From NCBI GenBank assembly GCA_026394915.1, contig JAPLZS010000003.1, positions 1 through 17,047 of the forward strand: DNA of 17,047 bases, given 5' to 3'. The notes under the pieces are model-generated. The model was not told the DNA's origin and ran no database searches. It saw nothing but the letters and a program-made list of their open reading frames with translations. The stretch's first letter is position 1; each line of letters opens with the position of its first letter. Made by a program: the position numbers and the translations under genes. Positions 7,574 to 15,800 of the stretch are shown here, in pieces. The stretch comes from Candidatus Woesearchaeota archaeon (GTDB lineage Archaea > Nanobdellota > Nanobdellia > Woesearchaeales > UBA12501).

Positions 7574-8309
7574 CTTTTGTATCCTCGCTCTCTGTGAAAT
7601 CTCCGCATTGGCTTGCTTTGTTAAGATCAACCAAAAATATAGCATCTGCATCGCTTCTCTCAATGAAAAGCGACGAAACAGAGTCTCTATATGTAATCGC
7701 GTAGTATGTACCTGGAATTATATCATCTAATACCATATTCAGTCCTGAGAGAACTGTCTGGTCAGGTTTGATACTTGCATCTGCAGGCGTCATATAATTC
7801 CAATAGGTTGGTTTGGCGGTGTCATAATCAAGATAATTCAGCTTCAGCCATTGGTTGAAATCATCTTTTTTTATGATCTTGTCCACATTGTTTACTTTAT
7901 TGACTTTGAATGTAAAACAGTTATAGCATTCCATCTGACCAAACTTCATCTTGAATGGATCAAACTCTTTTCCGCCTTGGCCAAGAGCCCACCAGCAATT
8001 CCTCATGTTCTCTGCTATATTTCTCATTATCTCTGAATCTGTTTTCCCTTCTATTGTCAATGGGCCTACTGTCTTGCATGTCACAGGCCATGGCCTATTC
8101 ACATCTGCAAGACTAGTAACAACTGAGACTTCACTTATCTTTTTATATAGGATACTCTCTCCAAGAAGAGTGTCATGGCATTTCCTGATGTCAAATGTCT
8201 TTTCGCAGCCCCTCAATGCAGTGCCTGTCAATGATATCAGAAGTGTAAGCGTGGCAAGTGCAAGAAGTATGTAGATAAGTGTCATTGTCTGCCCTTTTTT
8301 GTTTGTCAT
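7554..8309 (-). CDS. KKGQ pilin-like anchored protein (251 aa)
   Basis: The start MTNKKGQTMT is a textbook archaeal class III (prepilin peptidase) signal, with cleavage expected between Gly and Gln at residues 6-7, followed by a hydrophobic helix (about 8-30). The outer domain is about 220 residues and contains CEKTFDIRKC, a CYNC motif near residue 128, and an acidic C-terminal tail (ESEDTKDETAK). The helix-strand segment KKDDFNQWLKLNYLDY resembles IKKDDFAKGLNYVDY in the TPR protein of this unit, which suggests a shared fold. An AGGT with suitable spacing precedes the ATG. The 3' end overlaps the next gene by 20 bases. Family not recognised by name. Confidence 0.8.
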   Translation of the reverse strand: MTNKKGQTMTLIYILLALATLTLLISLTGTALRGCEKTFDIRKCHDTLLGESILYKKISEVSVVTSLADVNRPWPVTCKTVGPLTIEGKTDSEIMRNIAENMRNCWWALGQGGKEFDPFKMKFGQMECYNCFTFKVNKVNNVDKIIKKDDFNQWLKLNYLDYDTAKPTYWNYMTPADASIKPDQTVLSGLNMVLDDIIPGTYYAITYRDSVSSLFIERSDADAIFLVDLNKASQCGDFTESEDTKDETAKS

Positions 8310-8310
8310 T

Positions 8311-8439
8311 TTAGACCTGGCCTGAAAGATATCCCTTTGCCTTGATCAGAGCATATACTAATGATACTAACAATATTATTGCAAGTAACCAAAGCACTAT
8401 CTTCATAATCTGCGCTCTCTTTTTAACTCGCCAAAGCAT
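8311..8439 (-). CDS. One-helix membrane microprotein with KKRAQ signal (42 aa)
   Basis: This 42-codon gene begins with MLWRVKKRAQIM, then a single hydrophobic helix (about residues 13-31) and a short polar tail ending GYLSGQV. The KKRAQ motif before the helix is the same class III-like signature seen in the other products of this cluster. Two further facts support it: the TATA box at 8469-8461 is placed as for a leaderless start at this ATG, and its TAA is one base from the next ATG (TAAAATG), as in an operon. It would be easily missed because of its size. Role unknown; possibly a minor subunit or helper of a membrane complex. Confidence 0.7.
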   Translation of the reverse strand: MLWRVKKRAQIMKIVLWLLAIILLVSLVYALIKAKGYLSGQV

Positions 8440-8460
8440 ATCAGAACATATATAAAAGAT

Positions 8461-8469
8461 ATTTATAAA
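8461..8469 (-). promoter_or_regulatory. Archaeal TATA box for a leaderless transcript
   Basis: The coding strand reads TTTATAAAT here, a near-perfect archaeal TATA box, with A-rich bases (CAAAAGC) just upstream as in a BRE. Its first T is exactly 30 bases before the A of the ATG at 8439. At the usual spacing, transcription would start at or next to that ATG, so the mRNA would be leaderless. The box lies in the 98-base gap 8440-8537, which holds no gene. Confidence 0.75.
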
Positions 8470-8537
8470 GCTTTTGAAACAATAAGGGGTATATCATATA
8501 ATGATTACATAATCTAGTATCCGCAGAAGCATATTGA

Positions 8538-8888
8538 TCAATCAAGAACTCCTGTTGTCTGGGGCTGGTCATAGATGAGGTTCATGCAGCATTGAGCTCC
8601 TCCTGTGCAGTCTCCATAGCTCTCCCCTTTGTATTTCTCCTTGCCGAGCTTCTGATTGACCTCTTCGCATGTCCCAAGGCTTGTATAGCTGCCATCTTTT
8701 TCTTTGACAATCTGGTTTGAGCATATTCCTTGACATGCGCTTAATGCTTTTTTGCCCCCGCCAAAAACAGCCATGTATATGACTATCACGACAAAAATCA
8801 ATACAAGGAAAAGAACTATCACCTTAAATTCTTCCCATGTTCCTTGCGCTCTTTTTGAATCATATACCCTCATTTTAATCATTCTCAT
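8538..8888 (-). CDS. Small anchored protein with six-Cys module ending in Cys-Cys (116 aa)
   Basis: I choose ATG 8888, which overlaps the preceding stop as ATGA; ATGs at 8882 and 8873 are alternatives, and a longer reading from 8900 is less likely. DSKRAQGTWEEFK (residues 10-22) is a class III-like signal with the W-x-x-x-K motif, followed by a hydrophobic helix (about 23-43). The outer part has six Cys (52, 56, 74, 94, 100, 101), the last two adjacent, with DCTGGAQCC near the end. It is the third six-Cys protein of this unit. After its TGA comes a 98-base gap with a promoter for the next block. No named family is recognised. Confidence 0.8.
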   Translation of the reverse strand: MRMIKMRVYDSKRAQGTWEEFKVIVLFLVLIFVVIVIYMAVFGGGKKALSACQGICSNQIVKEKDGSYTSLGTCEEVNQKLGKEKYKGESYGDCTGGAQCCMNLIYDQPQTTGVLD

Positions 8889-9160
8889 CCTGAACAGCAT
8901 ATCGTGCCCATTGTGCAGTCAAGGGTTCCATAATCTATTCCGCCTGCATCATCACATTGTACTTTGTATTTGCATGTTCTTCCAAGGCTAGGCATATCAC
9001 ATTTATCTCCTGAATATGTTGCTCCTGTCTTGTTCAAGGCAAACCTTGCCTTTCCTATCTGTCCCGTGAATATAAGTATCAGCACAATCAATATTATTAG
9101 CGCCAGTGCAGCAACTATAATAAGTTCGATTGACATATCCATTCCTTTCTTTGATCTCAT
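8885..9160 (-). CDS. Small anchored protein with six-Cys module ending in Cys-Cys (91 aa)
   Basis: The product starts MRSKKGMDMSIE, a class III-like signal with Glu after the Gly, followed by a hydrophobic helix (about residues 12-32). The outer part carries six Cys (54, 63, 69, 82, 88, 89) and ends in ICCSG. It is paralogous to the 92-residue protein at 10236-10514. The start is well supported: AAGGAGGAT, a strong Shine-Dalgarno, lies 5 bases upstream of the ATG, 11 bases after the preceding stop. Its own TGA overlaps the next gene as ATGA. Function unknown; likely a minor pilin-like or anchored disulfide-stabilised domain. Confidence 0.85.
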   Translation of the reverse strand: MRSKKGMDMSIELIIVAALALIILIVLILIFTGQIGKARFALNKTGATYSGDKCDMPSLGRTCKYKVQCDDAGGIDYGTLDCTMGTICCSG

Positions 9161-9171
9161 TTTTATCCTCC

Positions 9172-10194
9172 TTATCCTATATTTATGATGTACTTATCTC
9201 CATAAAGCTTCCAATCTGCGCCTTCTCTGTACATCAATGTGAATGTGTATACTCCATTGGTCAACAGCTCGTATGTTCCGCCTTTAACGTTTTCTTCTGT
9301 CTTAGAGGGGTTTACAGCCGGGTCTGTATCATAAATAGTGGACTCTTTTCCTGTCTTCTCTTCATTTACTATCATCTTCCATGCACCAGCATATTTGACA
9401 ACATAATCCACAAATTGTGTTGGTATTCCTGAGGTTGAGGTATACTGAGAATTTTTAGTAATCTTTTCACTCATATCCGTATACATGTCAAAGGAAATCG
9501 TTTGCGCTGCTGCTTCTTGTCCAGCTCCTGTTGATGTTCCTGTATCTGCCCCTCCTGCTGCATTCACCTTTGCTTTTATGGACATTGAGCTTATCTGATC
9601 TTCATTTGAATTATACCTCACTATATTCATTATATACTCTTTTGTTATGTCTGCATTAGCCTCAGTGCCAATCTTGCTCAGGATGAAAGTAAGTTCTTGG
9701 CATGCTGCCTTATCTTTAATGCTCTTAGAAGCGGTCTTTCCATCTTTCAATGGCATTATCAGATCTACACTGCACTTCTTTATGTCTCCTGTTCCCTTAA
9801 GAATGAATTTAGCATCCTCCCCTTTAGTTAACGTAATCTCTTCACTTACCTCTGCTCCATCTTTTGTTATGGTGATATCTCCTGTCTTGCCGGCTCCTGC
9901 TGATATTGACCCCCCTTTGCAGCATGTCCTGTCTCCGCTGCTTTCAGAGAATATTGACCAGAATGCGACATTAGAGGCGTCAACACTGCCTCCTGAGCAG
10001 GTCTTCATACACTTGAATTCACCTTTGCCGAGCAATCCTGTGACAACCCCTTCACAGCCGATACCTTTCTTGAATATCATAACTGCCATTATTACTATCC
10101 CAACTAAAATCGCTATGAGAACAAGAGTAAGCACTGCTTCTTTTATGTCGCTCCAGGCTAATGCTTTCTTTGAATCAAATAATCTGTTTTTCAT
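9172..10194 (-). CDS. Membrane-anchored Cys-Cys protein with beta-rich C-terminal region (340 aa)
   Basis: The N-terminus has DSKKALAWSDIKEA (residues 7-20) and a hydrophobic helix (about 21-43). Cys 47, 62, 66, 91 and 92 follow, again with an adjacent Cys pair, close to the module of the flanking small proteins. A long beta-rich part follows, with a Gly/Ala/Thr-rich linker near residues 213-230 (GGADTGTSTG) and an Ig-like end (GTYELLTNGVYTFTLMYREG). The W-S-D-I-K motif is shared with three other proteins in the window. The start ATG has AGGT at good spacing and lies 41 bases after the preceding gene. Probably an extracytoplasmic structural or binding protein; no named family recognised. Confidence 0.8.
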   Translation of the reverse strand: MKNRLFDSKKALAWSDIKEAVLTLVLIAILVGIVIMAVMIFKKGIGCEGVVTGLLGKGEFKCMKTCSGGSVDASNVAFWSIFSESSGDRTCCKGGSISAGAGKTGDITITKDGAEVSEEITLTKGEDAKFILKGTGDIKKCSVDLIMPLKDGKTASKSIKDKAACQELTFILSKIGTEANADITKEYIMNIVRYNSNEDQISSMSIKAKVNAAGGADTGTSTGAGQEAAAQTISFDMYTDMSEKITKNSQYTSTSGIPTQFVDYVVKYAGAWKMIVNEEKTGKESTIYDTDPAVNPSKTEENVKGGTYELLTNGVYTFTLMYREGADWKLYGDKYIINIG

Positions 10195-10235
10195 ATTCAG
10201 ACCTGGCGTTTACAAAAGAATAAAAATATCAATAA

Positions 10236-10514
10236 TCATGTTGAAGCGACAGCAATGCAGCACACACCATCAATCAGCTTGCCTTCATTGTATTTTGCAT
10301 TTCCATTGAGGTCGCATGAATACTCTGACTTTTCAATCTCATATGTTCCTGAGCATCCCTCTTTTGTGCAAGTCCCTTTGTAAGATGAGCATTTCTCGAT
10401 AGAGCCTCTGAATATGCCCATCCTTCCTGAGAATATCACAACCAGCACCACAAATATAACCATGAGTATTGCCGCAACTATTATTAGATTAAGAGACATA
10501 TCTCCTTTTTTCAT
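10236..10514 (-). CDS. Small anchored protein with six-Cys module ending in Cys-Cys (92 aa)
   Basis: The N-terminus is KKGDMSLN followed by a hydrophobic helix (about residues 8-28). A short extracytoplasmic domain has exactly six Cys (42, 49, 54, 67, 85, 86), the last two adjacent. It is a clear paralogue of the 91-residue protein at 8885-9160: both have KKG-x-DMS, then LIIVAA, and a helix ending in IF-x-G-x-x-G. Start choice: GAGGTG lies 6 bases before the ATG at 10514, which is preceded directly by another ATG (10517). A longer form from ATG 10541 is possible if the transcript is leaderless from the TATA-like stretch near 10571. It heads a four-gene unit whose members share the Cys-Cys feature. 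Function unknown; the disulfide pattern suggests a small stable outer domain. Confidence 0.8.
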   Translation of the reverse strand: MKKGDMSLNLIIVAAILMVIFVVLVVIFSGRMGIFRGSIEKCSSYKGTCTKEGCSGTYEIEKSEYSCDLNGNAKYNEGKLIDGVCCIAVAST

Positions 10515-10517
10515 CAT

Positions 10518-10655
10518 TTTCACCTCATTTATCAAAATCAATCATATCTATATGGTCTATCTATATTATAATACAATGACTGATATCTTTGTATTATATA
10601 GCTCTATATATAAAATTTTCGGTAATTTTAATCTTAAAACCAGCACCTAATCTGC
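10518..10655 (-). promoter_or_regulatory. AT-rich intergenic region with candidate TATA boxes
   Basis: This 138-base gap separates the pilin-like block from the Cys-Cys block. On the coding strand it holds two TATA-like stretches: TTTATATAT at 10614-10606 and TTATAATAT at 10571-10563. With the usual 25-30 base spacing, the second would start a transcript near 10541, giving a leader of about 25 bases that contains the GAGGTG Shine-Dalgarno at 10526-10521. The first would give a leader of about 65-70 bases. No convincing terminator hairpin is seen; a short T-run after the preceding stop is weak. Confidence 0.5.
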
Positions 10656-11210
10656 TTAATAGGGCCTTGAGCATATTTCTAACATCACTTTGACATCTCC
10701 GTTTGTCACAGGTATTATCCACCAGCCAGGCCTTTCTTTTATGACATAATATCCCCTATCCAAAGAAGTTTTATTGCAGCCATTGTACTCCAGGAAAATG
10801 CCTGATATTGCCTCGCCTTTGTCTTTTGGTGGATCAGGCCCTTCATATGCCCTGAATCGGTAAGGCAGTTTCTGCACTTCAAGTGTTGATTTTAGCAATA
10901 TATCTACAGAATCCTTAAAAACTATGCATGGCTTTCCGCATTCAACCTCAGTCTCTCCTTCAACGCAGGCCTTGAGGAGCTCTGTCATGTCCATGCCTCC
11001 GCAGTTTGCGTCTGATATGCTTATTGCATTGAGAACATCCTGGGCAATGTGCGCTCTTACAAAGCTTGCCTGAACACTTGAAGGGGAGGTTGACATCGCC
11101 TTTATCACAAAAAGGAATCCTAGGACTATTATGACAACAACTATTGCTATCCCAATAATCTCAAGCTGGGATTTCTTTGATCTATTCATGCGCTTTATTG
11201 GGATGTCCAT
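10656..11210 (-). CDS. Pilin-like anchored protein with class III-type signal (184 aa)
   Basis: I choose ATG 11210: it overlaps the preceding stop as TGATG and has GAGGTG 8 bases upstream; a TTG one codon earlier (11213) is possible but less likely. RSKKSQLE at about residues 10-17 is a good class III (prepilin peptidase) signal, with Glu near the conserved place, followed by a hydrophobic helix (about 18-36). The extracytoplasmic part has five or six Cys, including CGG, ECGKPC and a C-terminal EICSRPY, which suggests disulfides. It is the last gene before a 138-base AT-rich gap, so it may end the first transcription unit. No named domain is recognised. Confidence 0.8.
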   Translation of the reverse strand: MDIPIKRMNRSKKSQLEIIGIAIVVVIIVLGFLFVIKAMSTSPSSVQASFVRAHIAQDVLNAISISDANCGGMDMTELLKACVEGETEVECGKPCIVFKDSVDILLKSTLEVQKLPYRFRAYEGPDPPKDKGEAISGIFLEYNGCNKTSLDRGYYVIKERPGWWIIPVTNGDVKVMLEICSRPY

Positions 11211-11740
11211 CAAGGGAACACCTCTATGCTTAATATTCCGATAGAGTACTGCGCATATCTCTTTATAGGATCCTTCAATGAAACTGGAATTTCCATGATC
11301 ACAGAACTTTTCTTATCTCTATTTTCAGGAGGATTGTTGTATATGGTCCACTTTCTCAGGCCGACAGCAGGATCAGTTGACGCAGGGAATATCTCTGTGA
11401 TATTCACAACACTGCTTCCAAAATCCCTCTGGTAAAACAGGAAAGCTTCCTTGTCCTGCGCCTGATCAACCAAGGAAGAGAAAGCATCAAGCTTGTAGAC
11501 ATCAAAGCAGACATCGATAAGGACGCTCTTCTCGCTGCACTGCAGCTCAGGCATATAAAGCATGTTCTCTGCAGTTGCGACAGCATCCTGTTCAAATCTT
11601 GTCCTCTGCAGTTCATTTATGGAGCTTTCCTGTATCTTTGAGTAGAACATGAATCCTATGACGACTATTATGAAGAAGATGAACAATACCATTATTGTCT
11701 CCATCATGTTTATCTGGGATCTTTTTGAAATTATATTCAT
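11210..11740 (-). CDS. Pilin-like anchored protein with class III-type signal (176 aa)
   Basis: The product starts with a short basic segment, SKRSQ at residues 5-9, then INMMET and a hydrophobic helix (about 15-33). Lys-Arg-Ser before Gln fits the archaeal class III (prepilin peptidase) signal, with the Glu at residue 14 close to the usual Glu position. The rest is a soluble extracytoplasmic domain with two Cys (C-S-E-K and D-V-C-F) that could pair. An AGGGA Shine-Dalgarno lies 6 bases upstream of the ATG. The gene is 31 bases after the preceding one and its TGA overlaps the next ATG by one base (TGATG), so translation is probably coupled. Exact family not recognised; a minor pilin or pseudopilin-like role is inferred. 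Confidence 0.8.
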   Translation of the reverse strand: MNIISKRSQINMMETIMVLFIFFIIVVIGFMFYSKIQESSINELQRTRFEQDAVATAENMLYMPELQCSEKSVLIDVCFDVYKLDAFSSLVDQAQDKEAFLFYQRDFGSSVVNITEIFPASTDPAVGLRKWTIYNNPPENRDKKSSVIMEIPVSLKDPIKRYAQYSIGILSIEVFP

Positions 11741-11771
11741 TTTATTCCCTTTTTCTGCATAATACTGATAA

Positions 11772-12884
11772 TCAATATATCCTAGGGCATGAATTTATTA
11801 TTGCGCCGTCGTTCCATGTGCTGAGCATGCTTATTGAACTGTAAAGGCCAAATACTTTACCTGTATCTGAGACATCATCCTCGTTTATATCAAATCCATT
11901 GAAGTATCCTGTTGAGTAATATATGCTGCATCCCTGGAATATCTCTCCTGATACTGCCTTTTCGCTCAATATATTCGACCTTTCTTCATACACGCCCGAA
12001 ACAAGATTCAGCCTCTTTACAGCATCATCCATGTTGCACTTGAAGTTCTGGAAGCTGTCTGAGTACACTGCGCCATAGGCTGACTGTATCCCCAGCGCAG
12101 GATAGCTGTTTGATATGCCTTCTTCATCATTGTCCAGGACAAAATCAGTCTTGCTCTTCTTGTAGAAATTCAATTCCGCTTTTCCGTCAGGCCATTTTGA
12201 GCTGTCTACCGGGTCAATCACAAGTGCGGTTATGGCAGGATCGCTCACTTTCTGCAGATTAGCAGGCACAACACCATTAAAATCTAAAACAGAGAAGAAC
12301 ACCAGCCTTATCCTCTGTTCGCCTTTATATTGTATGCTATCAGCAGAATCCACAATCTCATAGCTTAGATTTACAGGAAGATTGCTTATGAATTCAGTCT
12401 TGATTGATTCAGGCAGCGCAGAAGATGTGGAAGGCACAATGAAATAATATTTTATCTCAGGCACTGTCATATAGATAAAATTAGTCACCCTGAAGGGCAT
12501 GTCCCAGCTCTGAGTCCATGTGAGAAGCCTGTCGCTCCTCATCTCAGACGGAGCGAACAAGACGACATTTCCCTTGCTCTTTGACATTCCTCCGAGAGAG
12601 ATTGCGCAGTCGCAGCCTCCGCATGAATATGACATGGATGTTTTGAACATGTCGATCACATCCTGCCTGTTCTCGCTTGTCTTCTGGCCTGACATTATCT
12701 GGTCAATAGAATTGAGTATATCGACTGAAAGCTTCTTGTCAGAGACCGCCTTCTGCTTGCTTATTATTATGATGAAGAACGCAAGGATAAGCGCGCCTGC
12801 TATCAGGATGAATATCCAGTTGAACTGGACCTCGACAACAGCGTTCTTGTTTTTCTTTATTGTGCTTTTATTTGCCTTGTTCAT
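11772..12884 (-). CDS. Membrane-anchored pilin-like protein (370 aa)
   Basis: The N-terminus is Lys-rich (KSTIKKNKNA) and is followed by V-E-V-Q-F-N-W-I-F and one strong hydrophobic helix (about residues 22-42). A long extracytoplasmic region follows, with a compact Cys cluster CGGCDC near residues 88-93 and more Cys near the C-terminus (C-x-I-Y-Y; SCPRIY end). I do not recognise a named domain. The V-Q-F-N-W-I-F start resembles, from memory, anchored proteins found in DPANN genomes beside the next two genes; this is recollection, not a search result. The start ATG lies 7 bases after the TAA of the preceding gene, which itself contains an AGAAGGAAA stretch that may serve as a Shine-Dalgarno. 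Likely co-transcribed with its neighbours. Confidence 0.8.
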   Translation of the reverse strand: MNKANKSTIKKNKNAVVEVQFNWIFILIAGALILAFFIIIISKQKAVSDKKLSVDILNSIDQIMSGQKTSENRQDVIDMFKTSMSYSCGGCDCAISLGGMSKSKGNVVLFAPSEMRSDRLLTWTQSWDMPFRVTNFIYMTVPEIKYYFIVPSTSSALPESIKTEFISNLPVNLSYEIVDSADSIQYKGEQRIRLVFFSVLDFNGVVPANLQKVSDPAITALVIDPVDSSKWPDGKAELNFYKKSKTDFVLDNDEEGISNSYPALGIQSAYGAVYSDSFQNFKCNMDDAVKRLNLVSGVYEERSNILSEKAVSGEIFQGCSIYYSTGYFNGFDINEDDVSDTGKVFGLYSSISMLSTWNDGAIINSCPRIY

Positions 12885-12891
12885 ATTCTTG

Positions 12892-15800
12892 TTATTTCCT
12901 TCTTTTTGTCTTCATACTCTTTTTATTTTCAGGCTTTCCATATCTTTTCAGCTCATCATAGATATCCTTGTCCTTTGACCCGATATCCCCAAGAGCATCA
13001 AAAGCACCACTTTCCCCCTTTTTTTTGATAGCATCAAGTCTCATGTATATATTTTTTGTATCTCTCTCTGCACTCTCTTTCTCTCTTCCAGACCTTGCGC
13101 CCATGCCTGATCCTATAGTGCCTTCTCTTCTTGCTGGCTGGACCTTTCCGCCAAATGCTCCAAAAAGCTTAGCTCTCTCATCTGCTTTCTTGCTTTCTGC
13201 TTCATCAAGTCTTTTTCTTGCGATCTCATCCCTTTTTCTTTGCTCTTCAAGCATCCTTCTTTGCATCTCTGCCTGGGCTCTTCTCTGATCTTCCATCCTT
13301 CTTTCTCTGATTGCCTCTTCTTCCCTCTTTTCAGGAGTCAGAGGGGCAGGTTTTGCGGGAGGGAGGAATATCTTCTTATAAGCGAGATATCCGCTTCCAC
13401 CAAGCATCATCAGTATTCCGAATATTATCAATATGAGGCCAAAAGGAGATTTATTCCCAGATAGCGTTAAGGTCACTTTTTCCTTGCATGTTCCTGCAAT
13501 GCAGTTTCCTGTCAGGCAGTCATCATTTATGATGCAGCCTGAATCTATGCTGCATTTCTCAAGGCATGTGCCTCCGCAGTCAACATCCCCTTCATCCGGC
13601 CCCTTCAATCCGTCTGTGCATGTTGATTCAGCGCATTTTCCAATGTCAGGATTGCAGAATCCTGTCTTGCAGTCATCATCCATCCCGCACTCTTTTCCAG
13701 GATCGCATTTGAAGCCAAGAACAGAGCAGTATCCTCCGCAGTCAATATCGCTCTCTATCCTGTTAAGAGGCCCATTCTTTATTGCATCAGTGCACGTAGT
13801 CTCCTTGCATATGCCCCCACTGCAATAGTTTGACTTGCAGTCTGAATCCCCAATGCAGGCCATTGTCAGTTCACAGGGCGAGCATGAGCCTCCGCAGTCA
13901 AGATCAGTCTCATCGCCATTCTTCTTCAGGTCAGAGCATGATGATGCAAATTCTATCTCTATGAGCTTTGCTCCCGTTGCATTGTTTCCTACTTTGTCAT
14001 AAGCAATATAACAGACATATTGGGTGTCAGTTATCTCTAAACTGAAAGGAGGGCCCTGCAGAAGGATGTCTGCTGTGCAGTTCTTCTCTGCTTCCCCTGT
14101 TCCATAATAGAATTTTGACTCATCACAGCCAGATTCATCCTCGCATACCAGCTCAACAAAGGTCTTTCCGGTTGTCTTGTTCTCATTTATTGTCACAACA
14201 GGAGGATTCTTCTCAAGGCATGCCTGATCAGCCGGATCATATTTGACAGAGAATGATTTCGGCGATGCAGACTCAAGGCCCACACCATTGACAGCCTTTA
14301 CATCAAATGTGTACGTTGTTGAATTGTCAACTGCGATTGATTCTCCATCGCTGCCTTCGTTTATCTCTGATATCGAACTTCCAACATTTGTCCAGTTGAG
14401 GATCTGGGTTGTTCCGCTCTTTATCTCAATCATGAAATGATCTATGCCGGATTCCTTGTCTTCTGCGCTCAGGACCAAAGCAGGAGAGAATACAAATCCG
14501 TCATTTGAGCATGTGACAGGAGTTCCTGTTATATTGGGAGAGCCTGGCTTTGAGTTGTCTATTGTGAATGTGTAGCTGTATGTTTGCTCCTGCCTGATTG
14601 CTGCTGCAACGCTAACGCAATCTATATCATAAGTATAAGATCCATCCCCTAATGTTCCGAGATTGTATGAATAAGTTTTCTGGTCTGATTCATAAACAGC
14701 CATATTTGCGTAAGAACTTATGCTTCCCCCTTCTATCTGGCATGCTGACCTCTTGTTTGTGGCAGCAATCAGGTTTATTGTCTTGTTTGTGGTGTATCTT
14801 GGAGGGTATGTCACGCTTATGCCTAGGCCTTCTGATAGGTCAACTTCAAGTATTGCGCTCTGCTTTCCTGTTGTCCAGCCTGCCTTGTCCTCGCATTCAA
14901 AATATACTGTGTAAGATGCTTTTGCATCAGAAGGGACTATCTGTTTCTGGGTATTCTCTGTTTTGTATGTGTCAACATCATACCTATCAAAGTTCGAGAA
15001 AGCAGTCATATCATCATAATTCTTATCTTCATTGAAAGAATACCTGCATATCACTGGCTCATTAGTCGTTATATCGAGCAGCGCAGAGATCTCATTGCCT
15101 GACTCAGGATACTCGACAATCTTAGGCGGCACAAATACTGCGCTGTTCACCAAAGGGGGGACAGTATCGACTCCAACATCAAATCTTTTCTGGGAAACCC
15201 TTCCTTGGGTCTGGTCCTTGCAGAGTATGTAGAACTGGCCAGATGTTCCGAGTCCGAATATTCCGAATACATTGTCTATTGTGTGCTGCGGTTTCATGAC
15301 AGCAGGGCTCTCAAATGGCTTCAGTGTCGGGCTGTCAAAATTGTAAAAAGGATTTGCAACGCCTATCTTGCATACGGTGTTCTCCGCAACTCCATTCCTT
15401 GTTGTCCTTATTGTGAGATTGTTTACAGGCTGATTGGATATGCCCAGCCTAGGTTCTGTTATCATCATCTCTGTCTCTGTTATATCAAGATAGAAGAATT
15501 CATATGCAACAGCCGGATTTCCTGCAAGGTCTTCTACGCTTAGCTTAAGGATATAATATCCATTGAATAACGGATTCAGCGGAGTTATGCTCACTTTTGA
15601 TCCTGCTGTCTGATTCTTGACAGGCACATCAACAGGGTTCATGCGAAGAATGTAGAAATCATCTCCTGTTGCCACGAATTGCCTGAACGAATAATTATTC
15701 TCTTTCATGACATCAGTGCCTATGCCATAAAGATGCGCGTCATCAAGGATGACAGAATCATCAAAAACAACATCTATGGTAGGTATGACTTTGCTGACAG

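Noticed and set aside
8891..8900. Earlier ATG start for the 116-residue protein
   Set aside because: It would lie within the last codons of the preceding gene; the ATGA overlap at 8888 is a better start.
9647..10309. Plus-strand open frame of 220 codons
   Set aside because: It is antisense to the 340-residue anchored protein and the adjacent gap, with no start signals; the minus-strand gene has a class III-like start and Shine-Dalgarno.
13480..13930. Possible DNA tandem repeat in the Cys-rich region
   Set aside because: The three DCGG-x-C units are repeated at protein level only; the DNA copies are too diverged to count as a DNA repeat.
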